Assembly (NCBI GenBank): GCA_016342655.1
Contig: JAEINL010000016.1
Location: forward strand, 1 to 61,350
Direction: 5' to 3'
Source: Sphaerochaeta sp.
GTDB taxonomy: Bacteria > Spirochaetota > Spirochaetia > Sphaerochaetales > Sphaerochaetaceae
Length of the DNA: 61,350 bases
This document shows positions 44,495-53,425 of this stretch, in pieces. The notes under the pieces were generated by a model that did no database searches, had not been told where the DNA came from, and saw nothing but the letters and a program-made list of their open reading frames with translations. The position numbers and the translations under genes were made by a program. Positions within the stretch are counted from its first letter, which is position 1. Each line of letters opens with the position of its first letter.

Positions 44495-45262
44495 ATGAGT
44501 GTGAAAAAAATCATTTTTTTAAACCAAAAAGGCGGTGTAGGGAAGACTACAACCGCAGTTAACCTTGGTTCCGCATTGGCTAAGATGGGAAATAAGGTAC
44601 TGCTGCTCGACCTTGATTCCCAGGGAAACCTTACAAGTGGGATTGGAGCTGATGGCAGGGGACCTGGGATGTATGAGGTCATGGCGGGAATGTGTTCAGC
44701 ACCAGATGCTTGCCAAAAGACATTGGTAGATAATCTTTTTGTCATTCCAAGTAATATCCATATGGCTGGACTCAATATCGAACTGGTAGCTCAGTACGAA
44801 CGTGAACAATTCTTAAAAAGAGCGCTGGCCTCCTTGGACGATAGTTGGGACTATATCCTTGGTGATTGTCCCCCTTCCCTGGGGCTGGTGACCGTCAATG
44901 CTATGACATGGGCTCAGCAGGTGATTATCCCCATGCAGTGCGAATACTACGCCATGGAAGGGCTCAACCTCCTGATGAGGACCATAGGCAATATCAAGAA
45001 GTCTTTGAACCCAAATCTGGAAATCTTGGGGATTCTCTTCACGATGTTCATCAAACGGACGAACCTGACCACTGAAGTGGTGGATGACATATCCTCCTAC
45101 TTTCCCAATCTCACATTCGCAACGGTCATTCCTCGAAACATACGCCTAGCTGAAGCTCCATCCCATAATCTTCCAATTGATATCTATGATGGCGGCAGCA
45201 GTGGGGCTAAGGCTTACGAAGCGCTTGCAAAGGAGGTCTCAAACCGTGTCGCAAAACACTAA
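44495..45262 (+). CDS. parA: Chromosome partitioning ATPase ParA/Soj
   Basis: Deviant-Walker ATPase that moves ParB-parS complexes and modulates DnaA. 255 residues with KGGVGKTTTAVNLG near residue 11, DLDSQGN near 40, and GDCPPSLG near 123. Works with ParB and the parS sites nearby. Ends inside the start of parB. Confidence 0.95.
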   Translation: MSVKKIIFLNQKGGVGKTTTAVNLGSALAKMGNKVLLLDLDSQGNLTSGIGADGRGPGMYEVMAGMCSAPDACQKTLVDNLFVIPSNIHMAGLNIELVAQYEREQFLKRALASLDDSWDYILGDCPPSLGLVTVNAMTWAQQVIIPMQCEYYAMEGLNLLMRTIGNIKKSLNPNLEILGILFTMFIKRTNLTTEVVDDISSYFPNLTFATVIPRNIRLAEAPSHNLPIDIYDGGSSGAKAYEALAKEVSNRVAKH

Positions 45263-46199
45263 TAAGAAACATGGGTTAGGCAGAGGGATAGGCTCATTGA
45301 TGAACGACTACTCTTTTGACTCGGTATTGCAAAATGCATTGGGTATTACTAACGATCAGGGGCAACAGAACGAAGGGGTTGCCATGTTGACCATACCTTT
45401 GGCAAATATTCGGCCAAATCCTCGTCAGCCAAGAAAAGAATTTGATGAGGCTAGCCTCAAGGAATTGGCAGCCTCTATCAAAAGCCAGGGGGTATTGCAA
45501 CCGATTTTGGTTGAGGAGATAGCCTCGGGTGAGTATAGTATCGTGGCCGGAGAGAGACGCTATCGGGCATCCAAGTTGGCGGGACTGGAAACAATCCCTG
45601 TCCTTGTAAAGGATTTTACTGACCTGCAACGCCTTGAGGTGTCCTTGATAGAGAATATCCAACGGGAGAATCTCAATCCCATTGAAGAGGCTAAGGCATA
45701 TGCGTATCTTATTCAAGAAGCAGGAATTACCCAGGAAGAACTCTCTGTAAGGGTGGGTAAGAACAGGTCCACTATCAGTAACAGCATACGCCTGTTGCAG
45801 TTGACTTCTACCATGCAGCATGATCTTCTCTCTGGGAAGTTCTCAGCAGGGCAGGCAAGGGCTTTGCTTTCAGTGGTGAACCCTGCTGATAGGGAGATAC
45901 TCTATCGTTCCGTATTGGAAAAAGATCTCTCGGTAAGGGCAACCGAACAGCTTGCTGCACAATTTAACCAAGGAAAGCGTGTTGCCTATCAGGATAAGAA
46001 AAAAAGACCCAAGAAGAGTTTGCCTAAAAGTCCGGATGTTATTAGTGTTGAGGATAAGTTCCTCCACGCAGTCGGCTCTCAGGTGGAAGTGAAAGGTTCT
46101 CTGGAGAGGGGTAAGCTTGAAATACCCTATACCTCCAGCGAAGAGTTGGAAAGGCTGTACCAGTTGCTGGCCCCGGGGGCCGCTCTGTTTGAAGTATAG
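45246..46199 (+). CDS. parB: Chromosome partitioning protein ParB/Spo0J
   Basis: CTP-dependent clamp that loads at parS. 317 residues from GTG at 45246, chosen because AAAGGAGGT stands just upstream; the frame extends to 45177 inside parA. N-terminal KKHGLGRGIGSLM is the ParA-stimulating peptide, CTP-binding motif AGERRYRASK is near residue 110, then the helix-turn-helix (TQEELSVRVGKNRSTISN) and a C-terminal dimer domain. Overlaps parA by 17 bp. Confidence 0.95.
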   Translation: MSQNTNKKHGLGRGIGSLMNDYSFDSVLQNALGITNDQGQQNEGVAMLTIPLANIRPNPRQPRKEFDEASLKELAASIKSQGVLQPILVEEIASGEYSIVAGERRYRASKLAGLETIPVLVKDFTDLQRLEVSLIENIQRENLNPIEEAKAYAYLIQEAGITQEELSVRVGKNRSTISNSIRLLQLTSTMQHDLLSGKFSAGQARALLSVVNPADREILYRSVLEKDLSVRATEQLAAQFNQGKRVAYQDKKKRPKKSLPKSPDVISVEDKFLHAVGSQVEVKGSLERGKLEIPYTSSEELERLYQLLAPGAALFEV

Positions 46200-46219
46200 T
46201 TTGTAGGAGATGTGAAATA

Positions 46220-47170
46220 ATGGAAAAAAGTAAACTCGCTGATGGCATGTATGCTGTCATGCATACCACAAAGGGTGATATCACCCTACGTTTGGAGTTC
46301 AAGAAAACACCCATGACTGTTGCCAATTTTATTGGATTGGCAGAGGGTTCCTTGAATATCAATGGAAAGAACAAGCCTTTTTATAACGGGCTTACCTTTC
46401 ATAGGGTCATTGAAAATTTTATGATCCAAGGCGGTTGTCCCAAAGGCACAGGCACTGGAGGCCCTGGGTACACCTTCCCCGATGAGTTTGACGACTCTTT
46501 GAAGCATTCTGTCCCGGGAAAACTCTCTATGGCCAACTCCGGTCCTGGAACCAACGGGAGTCAGTTCTTCATCACCCACGTCCCTACCCCATGGCTCGAT
46601 GGCAAGCACTCTATCTTTGGAGAGGTTCTCGAAGGCCAGGCTATCGTTGATACTATCGCCCAAGGTGATAAGCTCTCCAGCGTTGAAATTATCCGAAAGG
46701 GTAGTGAGGCTGAGGCTTTCGAAGTTTCACGTGAAACATTTACCACCTTTGTAGTGGAAGCAGAGAATAAGGCAAAGAATCGCAATGCTGAAAAGAATGA
46801 CAAGCTCGAGCTTGAACTCAAGAATCGCTGGCCTGATGCGATTGAGACACCAAGCGGTCTTAAGTATGTAGTCAATGAGGAAGGTGATGGTAAGGAAATG
46901 CCGAAGCATGGACAGAAGGTCACCGTTCACTATACAGGGACTCTTCTCAATGGAAAGATGTTTGACAGCTCAGTACAAAGAGGATCTCCTGCAGAGTTTG
47001 CAATAGGGGAGGTCATCGAAGGATGGAACGAAGCGCTGAAGACCATGAGCAAGGGAGAGAAGCGTACCCTCATCATTCCACCAGCGCTTGGATATGGGAT
47101 GCAGGGATACCCTGGTGTCATTCCACCTGAATCCTATCTTGTGTTTGATGTCGAGCTAATAAGTTTTTAG
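46220..47170 (+). CDS. Dual peptidyl-prolyl isomerase: cyclophilin-FKBP fusion
   Basis: 316 residues with two unrelated prolyl-isomerase domains. Residues 5-165 are a cyclophilin (FHRVIENFMIQGGCP, PGYTFPDEF, GTNGSQFFI). A charged helical linker follows (about 170-215, rich in Lys/Glu/Asn). Residues 225-316 are an FKBP (VTVHYTGTLLNGKMFDSS, LGYG). No signal peptide, so cytoplasmic. Such fusions were reported from Treponema and Flavobacterium. The linker start is encoded by a parS-like sequence. Confidence 0.93.
   Translation: MEKSKLADGMYAVMHTTKGDITLRLEFKKTPMTVANFIGLAEGSLNINGKNKPFYNGLTFHRVIENFMIQGGCPKGTGTGGPGYTFPDEFDDSLKHSVPGKLSMANSGPGTNGSQFFITHVPTPWLDGKHSIFGEVLEGQAIVDTIAQGDKLSSVEIIRKGSEAEAFEVSRETFTTFVVEAENKAKNRNAEKNDKLELELKNRWPDAIETPSGLKYVVNEEGDGKEMPKHGQKVTVHYTGTLLNGKMFDSSVQRGSPAEFAIGEVIEGWNEALKTMSKGEKRTLIIPPALGYGMQGYPGVIPPESYLVFDVELISF
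46723..46738. other. parS: parS-like site 3 inside the isomerase gene
   Basis: AGTTTCACGTGAAACA matches 15 of 16 parS bases; the 14-bp core palindrome GTTTCACGTGAAAC is perfect. It encodes about residues 168-173 (EVSRET) at the domain boundary. It is 2.8 kb from parS 1 and only 0.5 kb past parB. Confidence 0.85.
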
Positions 47171-47198
47171 TTAGTATTTACAATTAAAGGAGATATTA

Positions 47199-48560
47199 GT
47201 GAAAGAGAAGGCTTTGCAATTCGTTTGTACCCAGTGTGGCCGCATAGAAAGCAAGTGGTTGGGACGCTGTCCCGACTGCGGTAGCTGGAACTCCTTTGAG
47301 GAGGAGGTTATCCAGAGCAAACAAAGCAAACCTGGGAAGACAGCACAGATAAGCCTTGAGACAAAGCCTGTTTCACTCGAGGATATCAAGGTTGAACCTG
47401 GCTTTCGCTATGAGAGTGGTATCTCCGAACTTGACCGTGTTTTGGGCGGAGGGATCATGCGTGGCTCCTCCATCTTGTTGGGAGGGGAGCCTGGGATTGG
47501 CAAATCGACTCTCATGTTGCAGATGATAGAGAAATGTTCGCTAGAGCGTACAGTACTCTATGTCTCGGGTGAGGAGTCCCCCTCACAGGTGAAGCTCAGG
47601 GCACAACGCCTTGGGCTCTCCCTTTCCAAGATTTCCATTTTCTGTGACACCCGGGTCGAAGTGCTGGTCAATATACTTGAGAAGATGAAACCTGAGGTAT
47701 TGGTAGTCGACTCCCTACAGACACTCTCCAGCAGTGAGGTGGCCTCCCCTGCTGGGTCGGTAAACCAGATACGGTTCTGTTCCACCGAACTGGTGGGCAT
47801 ATCAAAACAGCTGGGCATTTCCCTATTCCTTGTCGGACATGTCACCAAGGAAGGGGTCCTTGCCGGGCCTAAGGTCATCGAGCACCTTGTCGATACCGTA
47901 CTATATTTTGACCAGGTAGGAAGTGGAGTGCGTCTCATCAGGGCGGCGAAGAACCGCTTTGGTTCAGTCGATGAGATTGGTATCTTCCATATGGGCGAGA
48001 AGGGACTTACCGCTGTTACCAACCCTTCCTCCTTCTTCATAACAGATAGGGAAGGGGAGAATGCCCCTCCTGGAATTGCCTACACTGCGGTGGTCGAGGG
48101 ATCACGTACGTTTCTTGTGGAGATCCAGGCCTTGACTGTCCCCTCTAAGAATGGGTTTTCCCGAGTCTACTCCGACCGTATAGACACAGCACGGGTTACG
48201 AGGATCGCAGCCATCCTTGAGCGCCATGCCCAGATACGGCTGAATGACCAGGACATCTATGTCAACGTTGCCGGAGGCATGAAACTCAATGAGGTATCCA
48301 TTGACCTTCCTCTTGCCCTAGCCTTGTGGTCTGCCTTGAAAGGAGTGGCGCTACCCTCCTCCCTAGTCTCCTACGGAGAGATGAGCCTGGCTGGAGAGGT
48401 CCGTACTGTAGGCTTTGCTGAGAAGCGGGAGAAGGCCTCAAGTGAGCTAGGGTTTCAGAGGGTGTTGCTGCCAAAGAGCAATAAGACCAAGGGCAACCTG
48501 AAGGTCTATCCTGTGGATACCATCAAGAAGGCCTTGGCCATCTGTTCGAATCTTGCATAA
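47199..48560 (+). CDS. radA: DNA repair protein RadA
   Basis: RecA-like branch-migration helicase. 453 residues, GTG start with AAAGGAGAT upstream. N-terminal zinc finger CTQCG/CPDCGSW (10-30), Walker A GGEPGIGKSTLML near 97, KNRFGS motif near 251, and a C-terminal Lon-like domain (from about 290). Follows the isomerase by 28 bp. Confidence 0.95.
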   Translation: MKEKALQFVCTQCGRIESKWLGRCPDCGSWNSFEEEVIQSKQSKPGKTAQISLETKPVSLEDIKVEPGFRYESGISELDRVLGGGIMRGSSILLGGEPGIGKSTLMLQMIEKCSLERTVLYVSGEESPSQVKLRAQRLGLSLSKISIFCDTRVEVLVNILEKMKPEVLVVDSLQTLSSSEVASPAGSVNQIRFCSTELVGISKQLGISLFLVGHVTKEGVLAGPKVIEHLVDTVLYFDQVGSGVRLIRAAKNRFGSVDEIGIFHMGEKGLTAVTNPSSFFITDREGENAPPGIAYTAVVEGSRTFLVEIQALTVPSKNGFSRVYSDRIDTARVTRIAAILERHAQIRLNDQDIYVNVAGGMKLNEVSIDLPLALALWSALKGVALPSSLVSYGEMSLAGEVRTVGFAEKREKASSELGFQRVLLPKSNKTKGNLKVYPVDTIKKALAICSNLA

Positions 48561-48734
48561 CAACTACTGCATGTGATCAGGCAAAGGTTGGTAGATTACT
48601 AGCAAGCATCCAAAGAGATTTCCCTTTTCCCTCGAAAGAAATGGTTATAAACACATAATTATGACTCCTGCCTAAATGACCAATGTCAGTATAATGGGGT
48701 ATTGCTACCTTTCATTTTGTATGTAGCCAAAAAA

Positions 48735-48754
48735 AGCGCCCTATACAGGACGCT
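48735..48754 (-). terminator. Terminator after the TraB-like gene
   Basis: Minus-strand stem AGCG-CCT/AGG-CGCT with one mismatch and a 4-nt loop, followed by TTTTTT. It lies 22 bp past the stop. The rest of the radA-TraB gap (48561-48734) holds a TATAAT at 48694-48699 without a good -35 and no gene. Confidence 0.7.
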
Positions 48755-48776
48755 CTTACTTAGTTAGGATACCTTC

Positions 48777-49970
48777 CTAAAGCATCATCTTCAGGAGCAT
48801 GGGGAATACCACTACATTTCCAATGGAAGCTCCTAAACTTGTCAACAGGAATACCAACAGGATGTGCAGTACACGGTTCTTATACCATCCCTTGAGGGAG
48901 ATTGCATCGTCACTGAGGTTTTCAAAGTCCTTAACTTTGGGCTTGCGTAGGGTAGCTTCCATAAGGCCGCTTACCATTCCTATGCCAATGCCTGGGTGTA
49001 GGCTTGTTAGGGGTGCTGACAATATGCTTACCAAGGTATTCAAGGGGTGGGCAAGGGAGAGAATGGCTCCAAGGGCTGTAAAGGACATATTCACGGCCAG
49101 CCAGTAGCCAAACATCTTGATGCCCTCTTGCTGCCCGAAGGTGATAAACCCATAGAGCAGGAACCCTATGATAAGGATGGGGAATGCCCAGGCAAGGATT
49201 TTCCCTGCCTTTCCTGCTGGTGGAACGTCGGTGATATCGTCAAGGATTGTCTCCAGTTCACCGCTTTCCAGCTTTTCCATGGTCTTGATGATGCCATTCT
49301 GATGCCCTGCCCCGATGACAGCGAGCTTCTTATCCCCAGGGGCGAGGTAAATGCTGGTTGCAAGATATCGATCACGCTCGTCAATGAGGACAGCCTTTAC
49401 CGAGGGAAGTTCCTTGGCCATCTCATCCATCATGCTCTGCATGACGTCGCTTTTCTTCAACTCTTCAAGATCTTCTTTGGAGATTGCCTCATTGCTGAAG
49501 ACCGCTGAGACTATGGTGGCGATCAGCTTTGCCTTGTTCCAGAGGTTGGATAGCCTCCATGCACGCTTGAAAGTGATCTGGATATCACGGTCGCACAGGG
49601 AATAGGGAATTTCCCTCTCCTTTGCAATGCGTGCAGCTCCTAGGATCTCCTCCCCGGGAGCGCTGTCTGTCTGGTTACCCATGCGCTTCTGGAAAGAGGC
49701 GAGGGCCATGTTGGCAACCAACAGGAATCCCTTGCCTTCCTTGAGCACCTTCTTGATGTCCATATTGGACCAGGAACTCTTATCTTCCTTGTTTTTGAAT
49801 CTACCGTCATCAAGCTCGAGACAGATATGGTCTGGCTGTTCGCTGTCGATATACGCAGAAACCTCATTTACACTCTCTTTTGAGACGTGTGCAGTTCCTA
49901 CAAGGATTATTTGCCGACCATCTAAGAAGGTAAGTCGGTGGAATGTGTCACTCAGTTTTTCTGCAATCAT
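48777..49970 (-). CDS. TraB/PrgY-like (TraB domain) membrane protein
   Basis: 397 residues. N-terminal TraB domain of about 230 residues (LVGTAHVSKESVNEV, CLELDDGRF, GAGHQNGI) and four or five C-terminal membrane helices. TraB/PrgY proteins are thought to degrade or sequester peptides; the Gly-His and Glu positions are compatible with a metalloprotease-like fold. Function here unknown. A longer frame opens at 50390 but runs antisense to the next gene; the start at 49970 is the family start and has TATAGT (49978-49983) 7 nt upstream with TTGTTT 17 bp further on. Confidence 0.82.
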   Translation of the reverse strand: MIAEKLSDTFHRLTFLDGRQIILVGTAHVSKESVNEVSAYIDSEQPDHICLELDDGRFKNKEDKSSWSNMDIKKVLKEGKGFLLVANMALASFQKRMGNQTDSAPGEEILGAARIAKEREIPYSLCDRDIQITFKRAWRLSNLWNKAKLIATIVSAVFSNEAISKEDLEELKKSDVMQSMMDEMAKELPSVKAVLIDERDRYLATSIYLAPGDKKLAVIGAGHQNGIIKTMEKLESGELETILDDITDVPPAGKAGKILAWAFPILIIGFLLYGFITFGQQEGIKMFGYWLAVNMSFTALGAILSLAHPLNTLVSILSAPLTSLHPGIGIGMVSGLMEATLRKPKVKDFENLSDDAISLKGWYKNRVLHILLVFLLTSLGASIGNVVVFPMLLKMML

Positions 49971-50012
49971 GAGAACAACTATACTCAAGAGAGGCCGGAG
50001 AAACAAGGGAAT

Positions 50013-50041
50013 TTGACACAGAGCAAGGATTACTATACATT
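50013..50041 (+). promoter_or_regulatory. LysO-like gene promoter (leaderless arrangement)
   Basis: TTGACA (50013-50018), 17 bp, TACATT (50036-50041), 8 nt to ATG 50050. It overlaps nothing but faces the TraB promoter, whose -35 (50001-50006) is 6 bp away. Confidence 0.55.
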
Positions 50042-50049
50042 TTCCCAAC

Positions 50050-50994
50050 ATGGATACCTTTATATACCTTGGGAAATTGTCCCTTGCTCTGCTTTGTGGC
50101 GTAGGATCATCCCGTTTGTTGGGAAAAAAACGGTTCGTCAGGACCGCTTCTCTTGGACAGACATTGCTCGTCTGGCTGTTGCTCTTCTTTATGGGAGTGA
50201 ATACCGGCAGTATCGAAGGGATAACAAGCCAGTTTGGGACCATAGGGCTATCAGCCTTGGCTCTGACCCTTATCAGTGTGCTGGGGACCATTGTATTTGC
50301 TCTAGGGGCTTCTGTCTTTGTCTCCCCTGAAGAGGTACCCTTAGGAATCGACATAGCCCCCCGTAAAGAGAAGAGTATGCTAAGACGCATATGGGATGTC
50401 CTGAAGGAACCCCTGTTCTTGGTAGGTATTGTGCTTCTTGGCTTGAGTCTGAGACTTTTTACACCCCTGTTCGAGTGGTATGACAGTTCTCTGGTAAGGT
50501 ATCTGCTCTATGGTATGCTGTTCTTTGTCGGGATGTCTCTGGTGCAGAAGAATATCAGTTTCAAGGGAATCTTATCAGACAAGGCGGTACTGCTGTTGCC
50601 CCTGTTCACCATAGCTGGAAGTTATCTCGGAGCCCTATTGACCCCGTTGGTTACCCCGTACACCATTAGGGAAGGCCTAGGCATGGTGAGCGGTTTTGGC
50701 TGGTATTCGCTTTCGGGCATTCTCATAAGTGACTTGGGTTATCCTGTCTTGGGATCGGTATCCTTTTTGGTAAACCTCTTGCGCGAAAGCTTTGCCTTCT
50801 TCCTCATCCCCCTTTTGGGCAGGTTGGGTAGGCGTTATTTCTATCCTGCTGTATGTACAGCAGGGGCAACAAGCATGGATGTGACGCTTGTCTTGCTTAC
50901 CAGTCACTTTGGCACGAAGGTCATCATCGCCAGCATATACCATGGGGTGATGATGAGCCTGGTAGCACCACTGCTTATTCCACTCTTCTTCTAA
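50050..50994 (+). CDS. LysO (YbjE) family amino-acid exporter
   Basis: 314 residues, eight or nine membrane helices, family DUF340/LysO, known in E. coli as an L-lysine exporter. Conserved blocks visible: GVNTGS near residue 50, LLYGMLFFVGMSL near 155, GFGWYSLSGI near 217, and CTAGATSMDVTLP-like CTAGATSMDVTL near 277. Lysine is a guess from the family. No Shine-Dalgarno; promoter ends 8 nt before ATG. Confidence 0.85.
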   Translation: MDTFIYLGKLSLALLCGVGSSRLLGKKRFVRTASLGQTLLVWLLLFFMGVNTGSIEGITSQFGTIGLSALALTLISVLGTIVFALGASVFVSPEEVPLGIDIAPRKEKSMLRRIWDVLKEPLFLVGIVLLGLSLRLFTPLFEWYDSSLVRYLLYGMLFFVGMSLVQKNISFKGILSDKAVLLLPLFTIAGSYLGALLTPLVTPYTIREGLGMVSGFGWYSLSGILISDLGYPVLGSVSFLVNLLRESFAFFLIPLLGRLGRRYFYPAVCTAGATSMDVTLVLLTSHFGTKVIIASIYHGVMMSLVAPLLIPLFF

Positions 50995-51422
50995 GGCTTG
51001 AATAGGAGCTGAATGATCAACTCAACGACACTCTCCTTGAGAATGCGAAGGTATATTACTGAAGGACCGTCACAGAGAATCTCTTCAAGCTGTTTCGCTA
51101 TTGTATTAGCCTGAGGTTCTATGTGTAGCTGCATGAACTGGTAGGAACCTGATGCGATACTAAAATCACCCTTAGGGTAGGGATGTATATCTCCCTTTTC
51201 TACAGCTAGGCGCATCTCCTCCCCAGGAGGCTCCTGATATCCTCCCTCCAAGGGAGTAAGAACGCTTGAGATTTGCAGACAAGCTTCACTGCCTGTATGG
51301 GCATTGTCCAAATGGGTAAGCATCATTGCAATGGCCTTTTCCCCATCCTTTGGAAGATTGGAAAAAGAAATGTATGGAATATCCTGAAGTAAATGCAGTA
51401 CCATAGGGTGTATCTTTTGCAT
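50991..51422 (-). CDS. Unknown 143-residue protein
   Basis: Not recognised. Soluble, mildly acidic, no signal peptide or membrane helix. It begins MQKIHPMVLHLLQDI and has no known motif. It is convergent with and overlaps the LysO-like gene by 4 bp. TACAGT lies 7 nt before the ATG, again a leaderless-like arrangement with a weak -35 (TTTACC). It is divergent from the YgjP-like gene. Confidence 0.55.
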   Translation of the reverse strand: MQKIHPMVLHLLQDIPYISFSNLPKDGEKAIAMMLTHLDNAHTGSEACLQISSVLTPLEGGYQEPPGEEMRLAVEKGDIHPYPKGDFSIASGSYQFMQLHIEPQANTIAKQLEEILCDGPSVIYLRILKESVVELIIQLLFKP

Positions 51423-51440
51423 AGGAGTTACTGTATCAAA

Positions 51441-52151
51441 ATGGAAACAGTCGGTAAAGTGGGTACGATTACCTATACCTTGTCCCGCCTCAGACGGTGC
51501 AAGAACATAACTGTTCGGGTACTGGGCAATGGGGAGGTCAGGGTGAGTGCGCCCTTTAGGGAACCGGTGATCTCAGTAGAAAGAGTTATCAGGGCTAACC
51601 AGAAGAAACTTGAGAATACCATTGCCATCCAGAAACAGGAACATGAGCTGTATGGGCATACCTGGAAGGATGGTGATACCTTCCTTTTCCATGGCAAGGC
51701 TCACACCCTTTCTATGAAACCTGGCTTATGGGATACACTTGCCCTTGAAGATGGGGTCTTTGCAATTACCTATGTAGGCAAACCTCCAACTAAAGAGACA
51801 CTTTCCTATGCCTTGAAGGAGCTCTACCGAGAATCTGCTAGAAAGCGAATAGACCCATTGGTTAGAACCTGGGCAGAAAGGCTCAATCTTGATGTTCCTC
51901 CCCTTACCATCAGGGACTCCAAAAAACGGTGGGGCAGCTGTTCCTCTCGGGGAAACCTCAACTTTTCCCTACGCTCGGCAAGCCTGTCCGATGAGGACCT
52001 TTCCTACCTGGTGTTGCACGAGATGGCACATCTGGTACACTTTGACCATGGGCCACTCTTTCATGCCTTCCTTACCAAACACCTGCCATCCTGGAAGGAG
52101 CACCAGCAGAAGATCTTCTCTTTGCAAAGAAGGGCTGACCTCACTCCCTAG
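51441..52151 (+). CDS. YgjP-like (M48-type/DUF45) metallopeptidase
   Basis: 236 residues. C-terminal zinc site LHEMAHLVHFDHGPLFH near 193-209 (HExxH and third His), preceded by KKRWGSCSSRGNLNFS, the hallmark of the YgjP/WLM group. N-terminal half has a beta-rich domain of unknown role. Cytoplasmic. Start at METVGKVG is chosen; the longer frame begins in the divergent gene. Confidence 0.85.
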   Translation: METVGKVGTITYTLSRLRRCKNITVRVLGNGEVRVSAPFREPVISVERVIRANQKKLENTIAIQKQEHELYGHTWKDGDTFLFHGKAHTLSMKPGLWDTLALEDGVFAITYVGKPPTKETLSYALKELYRESARKRIDPLVRTWAERLNLDVPPLTIRDSKKRWGSCSSRGNLNFSLRSASLSDEDLSYLVLHEMAHLVHFDHGPLFHAFLTKHLPSWKEHQQKIFSLQRRADLTP

Positions 52152-52213
52152 ACTTGCATCCCAATTCCCTTGAAGCCTTTTTTACAGTATCTTTGACAAT
52201 GAAGGAGAATACT

Positions 52214-53425
52214 ATGAAACCTGATACACTAACTGATGGCATATATCGTGTTGCTGCAAAAGTCGGCAATAGAGATCTATTTGAAGGCATATGGCCAATT
52301 CCCCATGGAGTCATGCTCAACGCCTATGTGGTAAAGGGCTCAGAGAAGAATGCCATGATCGACCTGGTAAAGGATTGGGATGGAGCCGCTGAAATAGTGG
52401 ATTCAAAGCTTAATGAGTTAGGGCTTTCAGATGGTCAGCTGGACTACCTAATCCTGAATCACATGGAACCAGATCATACCGGTGCAATGGCATTATTTGT
52501 TGAAAAGCACCCAAATGTTGAAATTCTCTGTTCCGAGAAGGCCGTCCCCCTTATCAAGCACTTCTATTCTATTGAAAAGAATGTACGATCCGTCAAGGAT
52601 GGGGAGACTATCGACCTCGGAGGAAAGACCCTGCAGTTTTTTATGACCCCTAACATTCACTGGCCTGAGACCATGATGACCTATGCCGTAGAGGATGGAA
52701 TCCTGTTCAGCTGTGACGCATTCGGATCGTTTGGGCAGTACGACCACTGTTTCGATGACCAACTTACCAAAAAAGAACTGGACCTGCTCATCGGGGAGAC
52801 CGAACGTTACTATGCAAATATCGTCTCCTCCTTTTCCTCCTTTGTCCTGAGAGGCATTGCAAAGCTTGAAGGGCTTACCATCAAGCAGGTCGCTCCAAGC
52901 CATGGTATAGTCTGGAGGGAAGAGCCCCTTACGATCATCAATTGGTACAAGACACTGGCTACCTACATGGACGGGCCAAGGGAGAAGGAAATCACCGTTG
53001 TCTGGTCCAGCATGTATGGCAATACAGCGGCCTTGGTTCCCTTCATTGTTGAAGGGGCTGAAAGCGAAGGCATTCCTGTCCATGTTTTGGAGATTCCCCA
53101 GACCCACGAGTCCTTTGTCCTTGAGAAAGTCTGGCGTTCAGAAGGCCTGGTCATCGGTATGCCTACCTATGAATATAAGATGTTTCCCCCGATGTACCAC
53201 ATCCTGGATATCCTTGAACGCAGTCATGTGCAGAAACGAAAGACCATGCGTTTCGGATCATTTGGCTGGTCCGGTGGGGCTCAGAAGCAGTTTGATGTCT
53301 TCGCCGAAGCCATGAAGCTGGAATGTGCTGGAGTAGTTGAGTATCAGGGTGCTGCCTCAGAAGAGGATAAGAGACGTGCATATGAGATGGCCAAGGAGAT
53401 GGCAAAGCAGATTAAAGAGGCTTAG
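52214..53425 (+). CDS. Flavodiiron protein (A-type flavoprotein)
   Basis: 403-residue cytoplasmic O2 or NO reductase that protects anaerobes. Residues 1-250 are the beta-lactamase-like diiron domain with ligands in NHMEPDHTG near 81, NIHWPET near 147, CDAFGS near 166 and PSHG near 227; residues 255-400 are the FMN flavodoxin domain (SSMYGNTAAL). GGAG stands 7 nt before this ATG; two upstream in-frame Met codons lack a ribosome site. The electron donor (rubredoxin) gene is not adjacent. Confidence 0.93.
   Translation: MKPDTLTDGIYRVAAKVGNRDLFEGIWPIPHGVMLNAYVVKGSEKNAMIDLVKDWDGAAEIVDSKLNELGLSDGQLDYLILNHMEPDHTGAMALFVEKHPNVEILCSEKAVPLIKHFYSIEKNVRSVKDGETIDLGGKTLQFFMTPNIHWPETMMTYAVEDGILFSCDAFGSFGQYDHCFDDQLTKKELDLLIGETERYYANIVSSFSSFVLRGIAKLEGLTIKQVAPSHGIVWREEPLTIINWYKTLATYMDGPREKEITVVWSSMYGNTAALVPFIVEGAESEGIPVHVLEIPQTHESFVLEKVWRSEGLVIGMPTYEYKMFPPMYHILDILERSHVQKRKTMRFGSFGWSGGAQKQFDVFAEAMKLECAGVVEYQGAASEEDKRRAYEMAKEMAKQIKEA

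Noticed and set aside
49971..50390. N-terminal extension of the TraB-like protein
   Set aside because: The extra 140 residues are antisense to the LysO-like gene and do not resemble the family; a promoter lies just before 49970.
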